From: Sclerotinia nivalis
Taxonomy: Eukaryota; Ascomycota; Leotiomycetes; Helotiales; Sclerotiniaceae
Reading direction: 5' to 3'
Length of the DNA: 64,000 nucleotides
Assembly: GCA_029531795.1 (NCBI GenBank)
Contig: JAPEIS010000004.1
Span: 248,001 to 312,000 of the forward strand
Positions 1 to 9,612 of this stretch are shown here, piece after piece (the first letter of the stretch is position 1; each line of letters opens with the position of its first letter). A model generated the notes under the pieces. That model ran no database searches and was not told the DNA's origin. It saw only the letters and a program-made list of their open reading frames with translations. A program made the position numbers and the translations under genes.

Positions 1-2996
1 TGATCGTGAGGGTTATATAGAATAGAGAAATTGAGTTGAAATTCCAAAATAGGGCATTGAACTGCAGATCCTAATCTGAGTGAATGTATATAGAGTTGAG
101 CAATGGATATGCTTACGCAGGGTACCCCATTGTATCTTCTTGATATTTTTCATAAGATGGCCACATTGTCAATTCTCTAAGGGTATACCCTAGAAAATAT
201 GACTTGTTGAAGCTATATCCAGGGATGTAGTATATAAAATCATAAAAAAGTATGTAAAATTATACTCATGTCTCCTGATGGAAACTTTAGATAACAAGAA
301 ATATATTATGAAAAGCCTTGGGATAAGATTCCTCTAGGATGGTGCTACAACCCAAAACTCCTGGACATATATACAAAACGATTATAGAATACAATGAACC
401 AGTAGTATGATTGGGGACAATTCCAACTTTGGATGATTATCTCTACCCACAGATATAGCCATACCGCCAAATAACTACTGAAGGTAAATTCTCCAACAGT
501 AAATCGATCAAATAGTGTGAATACCTTGAAGGATACAGGTTGAAAATACCGGATAATATAGGATACCCATGCTTGAATACATAAAGAAATAATAAAACTC
601 AAAATAAACCTCCAACTTATACTTTCAACCCCTCGTGGAAAATGAGTCTAAATGACGAAAAAGATTAATTAAAGCCTTAATGTTCCTCAACCTCATATGC
701 GATCCCATGTCATCCCACACAAGGTGTACCCCGCCATGATGATGAGAGAGATCACAGCCTCACCAGCCTCAAAAGATAACACAGCTTCATTTCATTTCCA
801 GAAACCATATTCCTAAGGTAAGAAGCATCGCACTTTTCACTCTCATTAAGTTTGGCATATCTCAGTAAACCTCCACCTAGAAAAGAAAACCTACATACAC
901 ATCGCATCCAGATTACCTCACAAAAATCATAAGAAGTAAATTCCACACCCCGCTTACTTTTCTTATTCAGTCAACTCTGACTACAAGAACATCCGATATT
1001 AACATCTTATGACTAATGTACTGTCAGTTCGGGCCCGTCAGTTCATGGCATGACTGCAGGTTATCTTGTTGTTCTTGGGAATATGGAATTTGACCAGACT
1101 GTATTCTCTGAATCCTCAACCTTAGCTTGTGGTTCCAATGTCACACAACCAGGATTCCCCACGTTCTGGCTCATGGGAGATTTGATACTCGGGACTTTGT
1201 ACTCTGCGGATGAATTGTACAGAGTGAGGAGATTATAAAGTGTGTGGAGATATAGTCCATAGCAGTACTTGGAAAGAAGAACGATAATTTGATGAGGGGT
1301 TGATGCATCGTCAATTCACCGCGTACGGAGTAGTTAGAATAAACTTTTTGCACTCGGTTATTTCGGATATTGACGGTTTGACCGTGGGGGAACTACGCCA
1401 AGGACTTTCAACGGTGACATTAAAATTGTTCATCTAACATAAAACTTTAAAGTATATAATATACACTTGTAAACATATGACTTCCTTGTATCACAGTACT
1501 TCGTAGGTTTATATACCAAGCTTCATCCTGGCGTTACTTAAACTTTCATAAGATCTTTCATGGAAATGCAAGATTTAAGAGATGTACTTCAAATGAGTGA
1601 TGTGCCTATGTGGGAATGTATCAAGGAGCAATGATTGGGCTGTTCAGACCATCGATGCAAAAGATAATGCAATGCCAAAGGAAAGCACTTGCAAACAAAT
1701 GGTTTGCAATATGAGGTGAAGATGTTTTGTAAGAGTTCTGGAATCTACTCACCGCACACCATTCGAATTCGTGACAGAATCCTTGCAAAAACCATATTTT
1801 CTCATATAAAATTAAATATCAAATAAGTTTTTCATTATCCAATAGAATCAATTAAAATTTTAGAATATAATAATTAACTATATAAAGATTTCAGAAAATA
1901 TATATTTTATTTTTAATAATTTTTGATTGAGAATCACAAGTATTTAAAGTTGGAAATTTTCAAAATTTTCATTGTGTAAAGTTTTTTTCATATTTTCCCT
2001 ATATAAAATAAGCGATTTTTTTGAACTTTTTCATTTCTTTGATTTCGAATATATATAATTTCAAAACAAAAATTAATAAAAATATTTTGTTCAATTTTTA
2101 ATAAATCTTGATTAATTATCTTTTTATAAATATAGAATTTAATAAATTATCTTAATATTTCATATATATAATAAAGATCTAAAAAGGTGAAAAATCGTCA
2201 TTTTTGGTGTGATTTCGCTTAGTGTGTGGTGAGTCCGGTCCAGAACTCTTAGAAAAGCAGATTTGCATGAAAATTAGTATAACGCCGACATATGTATTTT
2301 CTGGTGGTATTATAGCCAGGGTTGCCATTGGCTGTATATTATCAGGTATATGTTCCTCTTCAATGAGTACCCAGAACATTCGACCGCTATTATAAGCTTA
2401 TAGCCTGCCTGCTATCAGGGTTGAATATGTGACGACGATTTGAACCTGGTCCGGATATTCTGTTAAATAAAGTTTCCCGGAGTATAGGGAGATGTTTCTG
2501 TGTCCACTTCATGGCTGACATGATAATCTCTCGATGGTTTAACAGTTAGAGTAGGTGGCTTAGGAAAGGTGGTGGATCGATCAGAAAACCTTCGAGCAGC
2601 CACTTTCTGGGCGAGTGAGATTAGGCCTTTCTCCTATTCTTTCGTCTATGATAATAAGCTTCTCAGGATTATTGACTTTTGATTTGCTGAGACCCAGTCA
2701 TGAGTCCCTCCCCCCTCTCTCTGTGGACGGGGTGTCTGGAACCCCTATCGTTAAATTGTTCCCATCAGACTTGGTGTCTCTGTCTCTTTTGTTCAGCGAG
2801 ATATTCATCATCCCTTTTTCTCTTCCCAATCCCTTGAGAGTTTTGATAATCATGATCAAAGACACCCAACCTCGCCACAAAGCTCTTCGATATCGCATTT
2901 GTTAGCCCTCTTCTCATCCATATCTTATCTCATCTCATCTCATCTCCTTTCCTTTCCCATTGTAGCATCTTTAAACCCTTCATATTCCATACCCCA
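1..2996. other. Gene-free AT-rich intergenic region
   Basis: Only short, unconvincing open frames occur on either strand and none matches a family I recognise. Positions about 1790-2180 are almost entirely A and T with runs of TAATTAA-like sequence. The stretch 2620-2996 is pyrimidine-rich on the plus strand and ends at the stop codon of the next gene. I see no tRNA, no transposon ends and no convincing promoter. Confidence 0.6.
1790..2180. repeat. Very A+T-rich block, possible RIP or relic sequence
   Basis: Across roughly 390 bases the sequence is dominated by A and T (runs such as ataattaatta, ttttatttttaata). Flanking DNA is clearly less biased. In ascomycetes such islands are often repeats mutated by repeat-induced point mutation or old transposon relics. 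No terminal repeats or coding remnants are visible, so the origin is not determined. Confidence 0.4.
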
Positions 2997-3513
2997 TCAC
3001 CACCACCCTCTCTTCCTTTCCCTCCCCTTCTTTCCCTCCTCAACCTCCGCTTCTATCCCCACAACCCTCAAATTATCCTCCACCGTAACCCGCGGCGTCT
3101 GTCGCTCCATCGTCGGTCTCACAACCTCCCCTCTCCTCCTCTCCATACCCCTCGTACTTTCTTCAACCGTCGCCCCATTCCTCCTCATCCGCGCCTCTTC
3201 AATTTTCTTCTCCAATCCCATCCTCTTTCCCACCAATACCCCTCTTTGTTCTTCTAGATGTGCGATTCGTTCTGGAAGTGTTGCTTCGCGAATTTTGCGA
3301 ATTTTCTGGAGGCGCATTAGTTTGATTTGTTTTATTAAACAGAAATCTGAAATTGCAGATGATAGATGAGAGATGGGAAGTATGAAGTACCTGTTTATGT
3401 TCTCCCTGCGTCTTTAACCCAGCACCATATATTGTGCCAACAACCGTAACCGATGCAATTGCACCCGTCCATATTATTCTTTTTATTTTGAGGGCTTGTT
3501 GTGGTGTTGACAT
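2997..3513 (-). CDS. Small membrane-anchored coiled-coil protein, unknown function
   Basis: Two exons, 3391-3513 and 2997-3305, encode 143 residues. The 85-bp intron runs from a gtactt donor to a ccag acceptor, with an ACTAAT branch-like site near the end, and both junctions are in phase 0. The N-terminus begins MSTPQQALK and carries one hydrophobic segment at about residues 13-31 (IIWTGAIASVTVVGTIYGAG). A highly charged, probably helical region follows (KIRKIREATLPERIAHLEEQ, about 42-61), then an Arg/Glu-rich tail. The layout suggests a single-pass, perhaps mitochondrial, membrane protein, but I do not recognise a named family. A run of 13 G lies just upstream of the start on the plus strand (3524-3536), i.e. 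poly-C in the transcript leader. Confidence 0.6.
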
Positions 3514-4517
3514 TTTGGCGCTTGGGGGGGGGGGGGTGGTGGAGGGTAAAAGTGAGGGATTTCCTATGTCGTCGCAAGATGTGATGTTTTGCTATTGAAG
3601 TTGTGCTAGAAAATAAATTTGGGCTCAAACCTCACCGAGAATTCTATGATGGGCCTTCACTCCCGACTGGCTGACATCACAAGAAACACGAAAAAATAAA
3701 TGACTCCAAATCAAAATCAACTCCAAACTCCATTCCAAATCTCATCTACTAATTTTTCTCTCTCTATTTTCTTTTCTATTTCTTTCCCATTTCTCTCTTC
3801 AATACCAGTAAGTTTAACATTCTCTTTTTCTTCTCCCTTTCCCTTTACTTCTGCTTTCACATCCACATCCACATCCACATCAACATTTTTCCTTTCCCTC
3901 CATCTAAATCCCATTTCCATCTCCATTTCCTCACCAATTAAATTCACTCCTCTGATTCGCGTTTTTACCACGGAGCTCACGGAGCACGAAGCGACGTCAT
4001 TTGTGGGTAGACGTGTAAGTGATGAGGGGCAGAAATACCGATAATTTGGTTTGGGGATGAGTAGTAAGCTGCTTGCATGTTGGTTGGATTTGGTCATTTT
4101 TTTATTGATTTGATTTGAAGTAATGAATGAGTGAATGAATGATATTTTTGAAGATAAATTTTGCTTTGAACACAGTATTTATTTGGAATTAATTGAAGGA
4201 TTCAGGCTCCGATAAATAGGTAGGTCATGTTGGTTTTCTGCACTTGTCGCCAATTGTGTTCGCGGAGTGAAGGAGGGGTCATTTTGGGATTCAGGAGAAA
4301 TGACGTTGGAATTTATGAAAGCAGGGTACTTACTGATTTATTTACAGACTTACTTCATTTCAAAATCAAATCGCAATTCCTTTTTGGATATCTCCTCGAA
4401 TCTTCAATCATACCCAATCATTCTCTCTCTATCCCTCAATAGAAGGTTTCTACAAAGACAAGCAACCAACATCCACCTTCTCCACCATACATACGTACCC
4501 AACATCCCTCTCACATT
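3514..4517. other. Shared upstream region with low-complexity sequence
   Basis: This 1-kb stretch separates two divergent genes and should hold both promoters. It contains the G13 tract at 3524-3536, a C/T-rich segment at 3730-3960 and a short (CACATC)n array around 3858-3884. Because of that composition both strands are open for over 100 codons here (3700-4044 plus, 3717-4097 minus). The predicted peptides are repetitive (Ser/Phe/Pro or Glu/Lys/Asp-Val) and resemble no protein, so I do not call them genes. Confidence 0.5.
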
Positions 4518-5702
4518 ATGACCACCCCTAGAGTCTTCGTAATCCGTCACGGCGAAACCGAATGGTCTCTTAATGGTCGCCATACAGGAACCACCGAACT
4601 GCCTCTTACAGCCAATGGAGAAAAAAGAATTCGTGCAACAGGACGAGCATTAATTGGTGATGATCGATTGATTGTTCCTAGAAATTTAGCTCATATGTAT
4701 GTATATTTCATCTTCTTTCTCGGATCCCAAAAATTCAAATAGTCTGCCTCCACGGCAGTGGCCCCCAGAGGGCCAGCGGAGCGACATCCATTGAATGTTT
4801 TAGTTGGTATTAATGGGGGCAAGCCCCCAAACCCCCCATTTGCTCGCTGCGCTCGAGTTTTGCCCTTTTTGTTTATAAATTTGGGACATCATTCATAAAA
4901 CAAGATGATTTACAATTCTAACAACCATTTAGCTACGTATCCCCTCGGAAGCGCGCGCAGAGAACTCTCGAACTTCTCGAAGTAGGATGTGCTGAAAAAC
5001 TTCCATGGGAAGAGCAACGAAAACATGCTGAATCTGGTAAGCATACTCAGTTCCTTTACATTACTCCCTTGATCCAATTGTCATTTTATACCCTCACCAA
5101 TCCTCTCTCCATTTCAATTCCAACTTTCCCCTAAATATTTCCAAAAATAAGCAAATAAGCACCTACTAACCCAATCCCCAGGAATTCGCACATCCGCCAA
5201 AGTAGAAATAACCGAAAACATCCGCGAATGGGACTACGGATCCTACGAAGGCATAACCTCCGCACAAATCCGCTCCGATCGCAAAGCAGCCGGACTCCCC
5301 GAATGGGATATCTGGCGAGACGGTTGTCCAGACGGAGAATCCCCCAAACAAGTCACCGAAAGAATCGACGCCCTCATCTCAGACATCCGAACCAAATACC
5401 ACGGTCCAGTCATTGGGAAGAGTAAAAAAGAGGCTGGGCCAAGTGATGTATTAATCGTAGCTCATGGACATATCCTCCGAGCGTTTGCGATGAGATGGGT
5501 AGGTAAGACGTTGATGGATGGACCTACGTTTTTACTGGAGGCGGGAGGTGTAGGCACGTTGAGTTATGAACATAGGAGCTTGGAGGAACCGGCTATTCTT
5601 CTTGGTGGAGCGTTCATGGTAGATGTGGTGGAGAATTCGGCGAGTGATGAGAGGGGGAGGTTGATTGAGAAGGAGATGAAGGAGGAGAAGGAGGGGAAAT
5701 AA
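4518..5702 (+). CDS. SHB17: Sedoheptulose-1,7-bisphosphatase (histidine phosphatase superfamily)
   Basis: Three exons, 4518-4696, 4933-5036 and 5182-5702, encode 267 residues, close to the 271 of yeast Shb17. The catalytic motif is VIRHGETEW with the phospho-acceptor His at residue 11; the second catalytic His is H189 in [10 protein letters not shown]. Joining exons 1 and 2 rebuilds [13 protein letters not shown], the conserved arginine region. The segments [27 protein letters not shown] and [10 protein letters not shown] follow Shb17 rather than glycolytic phosphoglycerate mutase. In yeast the enzyme removes the C1 phosphate of sedoheptulose-1,7-bisphosphate in riboneogenesis, feeding ribose-5-phosphate synthesis in the cytosol. 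Intron 1 (236 bp) carries a GC-rich modular repeat; intron 2 has a textbook ctactaacc branch site. The C-terminus is an Glu/Lys-rich tail. A generic histidine phosphatase of unknown substrate is the alternative. Confidence 0.87.
4740..4857 (+). repeat. GC-rich modular repeat, copy 1 (A then B), inside SHB17 intron 1
   Basis: Module A (4740-4787) begins TAGTCTGCCTCCACGG and ends near GGAGCGACAT. It can fold into hairpins on CCAC-GGCA-GTGG and on GGCCC...GGGCC. Module B (4813-4857) begins ATGGGGGCAAGCCCCC, a 6-bp perfect hairpin, and ends TTGCTCGCTGCGCTCGA. Both modules recur near 8.6 and 10.7 kb. The surrounding intron is otherwise AT-rich, so this GC-rich insert stands out. Confidence 0.85.
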
Positions 5703-6550
5703 GCGAGGAGTGCTTTTTTTAGGTTAGGGGGGGATAGGAATAGATGGTTTAAAGAGGTCAATACAGAGGAATGTTTTTAGATATACAGATCTCATGATCA
5801 TGATTCGGTAATCAATATGGCATTTTTGATTTAATAATCTTACAAAACTTATTATAAAGAAGACTTGCTATAATTTAAATAAGACCTACAATAGAAAATC
5901 CTACAGAGAATCCTCTTCATACACTACACAATATAACACAAATCAAGTACCTACCCACAACTCCAACAATTAGTTAGGTAAATACCATTCAAGAAAGAAA
6001 ACCCCAATAACACGTATAAAAGGTATAGAGAGGAGACAGGGAACACTACCCTCCACTCCACTCCATGCCATTCATATCTACCTAACACCCAACCAACAAT
6101 TATATAGTATACGATTTCTCCTAATTATCTCTTTTCCGCATCACTTTCTTCGGATTTATGAATTTTTATGAATTTGCAACGCTAAAGCTAAAGCTAAAGC
6201 TGGATAGTGTAGGAATGTTGAGTATATGAATATCGAATATCAAATATCAAATACAGGGTCGAGTACATTTAAAAATAGTTACGTGTCAGATCTGAGATGA
6301 ATTCTTATTCTAATGTTTCCTTTCACCAGCTCACCAGCTCGCTAGTTCATATTGGCAAAAAAAAAAATTGTATCTGATATCTACCTAAAATAGCTTCTCT
6401 TTCTTCTTTCCTTCCTTGCTTCCTTCCTTCCGTCATATAATGCATATATCATAACTCATTAATTATCATGATAAATATTCACGCATGCTCATTCATGGTA
6501 ATGTAAAAACAAACAAACTATCACTACCTGTCCTGTATTTCCCCTCCATC
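5703..6550. other. Intergenic region between convergent genes
   Basis: Both SHB17 and ALO1 end towards this 850-bp stretch, so it should contain two 3' untranslated regions and polyadenylation sites. It is AT-rich, with a short (aagct)n-like repeat near 6182-6200 and poly-A at 6358-6368. A (cttc)n tract lies around 6403-6430. No gene is visible. Confidence 0.5.
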
Positions 6551-8167
6551 TCACTTCATCTCACTAGCCCTCAACATATCAAAAGAATCTCCACTCTCAC
6601 TACCCTCCTCATCCTTAAACCCCCCAACAACCCCCTCAACCAAAACACCTCCCTTTCTAAGCTTCTTCCTTCCAACTTCTACTTCCTCAAGCGCCAATTT
6701 AGGTGCTTCACCCATTATAAATCTTCTATGCCATTCTCCCACAAACATTCCTTCTGGATCCGCATTATTTCTTATCCTTCTCCATTCCTTCAAATTATCT
6801 CCATACATTTCTTCAATATCTGATCCTGTTGTTTCGAAATTCTTAGCCCAATGAGGTTTTCCACCTAATTCCCGCATTAAAAATTCAAACCCTTGATAAT
6901 ATCTCTCGTGACATGGTGGATCCATATCATAAGGACGATAAAGCGTTGCATTCAAGTACAGAGTTGCTTCTTCTGTACAAGTAGGATCGAGATGTGGACG
7001 AGGAGTAGTACTGTTGCTTGTTTCGGTGACGCGAACTTCAACTGGCGCATGAACATATAGACCATCTGCTGAGAATGGAATACCATGCGCAACGTAATCT
7101 GGATCCTCTGGAGTGAGATGATTGAGCCAAGAACTTAATCTTTTTATAGCTTCTGGACCTTTGGAAATTGGAATTGCCCATTCGTTGACAAATTGAGAGT
7201 AGAGACAATTCATGAGAAGCGCTTGACGAGATGGTTGAATAGCAGAACTCTTTGAACCATTTGCAAAACCATATTGCATGCCAAAAACAAACCATTCCAC
7301 CCATGGAAGAACACGTGGAATATAATGTCCAAGAGCAAGAAGATTATGATAAACGTGATATCCTAACCAAGCATCATAGTAAGATTTTGCAGGAGGGACA
7401 GGAGCCAAATCAGTCTTTTCAGCGGTCCAAACAACTGCTCTTCTTGTATAAGGAAACCACCAAACTCGAACAAATTCAGTTTGTGTCCAAAGTGTCTTAT
7501 TCCAATTATTCATCATTCGAATATCGGTATCAACAGTTTGTTCCCATGAGAGAGTGAAAGCTGGTACTGCTTGGAAAGTAATTTCTGTAATGATACCGAT
7601 TGCTCCAAGAGAAATGAGAGAAGCGCGAAAGAGTTCTTCATTCTCATTCGGTGAACAAGTTTCCGTTTTACCATTCGAAAGAGTAATCTTCAACTCCAAA
7701 ATCGAACTTGACAAAATACCATGTCGTAATGTACTTCCATGAGTACCAGTTGAAATCGCACCCGCAATCGATTGATGATTGATACTACCTAAATTTGGCA
7801 TTGCCAAACCCAGAGCATCAAGTTGTTCACCCACGGAATACAATCGTATACCACTTTGCATAACCACCACCCCGGTTTCCCGATCCGCAGATAGGATTTT
7901 GTTGAAATTGTCCAGATTAATGAGCCAACTCGACGTGCAAGTAATATTTGAAGGAGAATGACCACATCCTACAGTTGTAATTCTTCGTCTACATTTTCGC
8001 GCGAGATTGACCACTTTTTCTACTTCGTCGATGGATTCGGGTTGAATGAATAATTCGGGAGATGAATGAAATGTTCTTGCCCATGTTGATTGTGTATGAT
8101 TTGTTTTTGCTCGGAATGGAATATCATCGCCATATCTTTCTAATTCCAATTTGATTGCGGGGTCCAT
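6551..8167 (-). CDS. ALO1: D-arabinono-1,4-lactone oxidase
   Basis: One uninterrupted 538-residue frame starts at MDPAIKLELERYG (yeast Alo1 is 526). The FAD-binding domain of the vanillyl-alcohol-oxidase type occupies about residues 30-210. VGCGHSPSN places the likely covalent flavin attachment at His70, and GSINHQSIAGAISTGTHGS at about 127-145 is a classic lactone-oxidase FAD motif. The C-terminal ALO domain ends with GGKPHWAKNF, the HWAK signature of aldonolactone oxidases. The enzyme makes the last step of D-erythroascorbate synthesis, normally at the outer mitochondrial membrane, with release of hydrogen peroxide. The last 50 residues (Lys/Glu/Gly-rich) extend beyond the usual end. L-gulonolactone oxidase is the closest alternative, but in fungi arabinonolactone is the substrate. 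Confidence 0.9.
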   Translation of the reverse strand: MDPAIKLELERYGDDIPFRAKTNHTQSTWARTFHSSPELFIQPESIDEVEKVVNLARKCRRRITTVGCGHSPSNITCTSSWLINLDNFNKILSADRETGVVVMQSGIRLYSVGEQLDALGLAMPNLGSINHQSIAGAISTGTHGSTLRHGILSSSILELKITLSNGKTETCSPNENEELFRASLISLGAIGIITEITFQAVPAFTLSWEQTVDTDIRMMNNWNKTLWTQTEFVRVWWFPYTRRAVVWTAEKTDLAPVPPAKSYYDAWLGYHVYHNLLALGHYIPRVLPWVEWFVFGMQYGFANGSKSSAIQPSRQALLMNCLYSQFVNEWAIPISKGPEAIKRLSSWLNHLTPEDPDYVAHGIPFSADGLYVHAPVEVRVTETSNSTTPRPHLDPTCTEEATLYLNATLYRPYDMDPPCHERYYQGFEFLMRELGGKPHWAKNFETTGSDIEEMYGDNLKEWRRIRNNADPEGMFVGEWHRRFIMGEAPKLALEEVEVGRKKLRKGGVLVEGVVGGFKDEEGSESGDSFDMLRASEMK

Positions 8168-8638
8168 CTTTGCGCCTAGACTTCTTTTTCTTTGGATGTG
8201 TAAGTAGGATGTTGTTTTGATGGTAGAAAGTTGTCAAAACTTACTATTTAATTTGCGCTGATAATGATTGTGTAGCAATTCATCTGGTATTCCAGAATGA
8301 AGTGAATGAAAACAAATAAATTCGCCCTTCGCTTGGGACGAAAGGAAGATTTCCTCACATATTTTGTATTCCCTTGAGGGGTTGATACTTTTTAGGCGGG
8401 GTGATTTTGAAGATGAAGCTAAAATAAAAATGGCTGCAGATGGCTGGATGATGAGTGCATTAGAAAGAATGAGAGAACAAGGATAAAAAGATGCAATCCA
8501 ATCCAATCTAGATCTTTTTAAAGTTATACGGAAACTGTATCACGAATAAGGCATTTTTAAGAATCGGTTTCTACAATCGTATTAATGAGGGAAATGGCAT
8601 AAAATCTTTGCTCTTATTACTACCACTCAATCAGTTGA

Positions 8639-8686
8639 ATGACGCTCCGCTGGCCCTCCGGGGGCCACTGCCGTGGAGGCAGACTA
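8639..8686 (-). repeat. GC-rich modular repeat, copy 2 (module A only)
   Basis: Read on the minus strand this matches copies 1 and 3 from TAGTCTGCCTCCACGG to GGAGCGTCAT, with only one or two substitutions. The match continues a few bases upstream into CAAATAGTC shared with copy 1. Module B is absent here. This is the only intergenic copy. Confidence 0.85.
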
Positions 8687-9494
8687 TTTGGAAAGTAAGA
8701 GAAATACATTTTTATATCTTCATCTTGAATTCAAGTATTAGGTAGGTCCTAGTAGTCAAGACGACGAATATAGATCGGAAAGTCATCAATTCAATTCATT
8801 CATCCTTCACCGCTATGCTCCACCCCAGCGTTTTCCTTCCGGAAAGTTTCTAGAATTTCTAGACTTTTTCTTTCAAAAAAAAAAAGAAGATATATTAGCA
8901 AGGAGTACCATGTATAATAACCTCTATTCATATCCTTCAAAATATGCAAGGCGAGTTGTCAAATGATGTTCATCACCAGTCAATGAGTGAGCCCTCACAG
9001 CCTTCAAAAGTCGGGGATATTCTCGTTGTAACCTACCAAATTTCATGATATCTCTCGTGAAGCCTCACATTCATCATTCAATATTCAATATACATTCAAC
9101 ACATATGTATTGATTCGCAGTATATGATTTTTATATGATCTTCTTTTACCAAAATGATCTACAATGAAAGGAAGATTCTCTACATGGTCCCCAAACCTCG
9201 ATCCCTAACTCTCATCTCTTTCTTAAATTCTTTGCATGAATTTCATCTGAACTTTGACCATATTAAGTCCTCAGTGGTCCCTAATAATTGATCTACCTCC
9301 ATATGCGGAATATCCGAACCCCTCTATTCTATCAAATAAGGTAAAGATTTAGATATTGTGTCATTTAAACATACAGGAGAAATTTCCTTTGCATTGTGTA
9401 ACCTTAGGGAAGTAAGTGTATTTAGATACTTTATGACTAGAGCTTCAATACCTATCTAGTAGGTATCTATCTACGTCTTCCTCTTCCTACGTGT

Positions 9495-9554
9495 ACATAC
9501 ATACATACATACTTTCTTATTTATCTGTTTCTGTATACATACATACATACATAC
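9495..9554. repeat. (ACAT)n microsatellite, interrupted
   Basis: Two runs of tetranucleotide ACAT/ATAC units, about 18 and 20 bases long, are separated by a short T-rich spacer. They lie about 60-120 bases upstream of the start codon at 9613. Confidence 0.8.
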
Positions 9555-9612
9555 TACCTGTTTATCATCTAGAATTTTCAAATTCCCTCCAAGAAGAAGT
9601 AAAAATGAAATA

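Larger units (their letters stand above)
8168..9612. other. Divergent promoter region with a GC-rich repeat copy and (ACAT)n
   Basis: This stretch separates ALO1 (minus) from the next plus-strand gene. It contains one module-A copy of the GC-rich repeat (8639-8686), a poly-A run near 8875-8886, and an interrupted (ACAT)n/(ATAC)n microsatellite at about 9495-9554 shortly before the next start codon. A 90-codon minus-strand frame at 8234-8506 has no recognisable protein and I do not call it. Confidence 0.5.

Noticed and set aside
3700..4097. Overlapping open frames of 114 and 126 codons on opposite strands
   Set aside because: Both arise from a pyrimidine-rich, hexamer-repetitive stretch; the peptides are simple-sequence (Asp-Val, Glu-Lys or Ser-Phe repeats) with no family resemblance.
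8234..8506. 90-codon minus-strand frame upstream of ALO1
   Set aside because: Lies in the probable ALO1 promoter, has no recognisable domain and no supporting splice or context signal.
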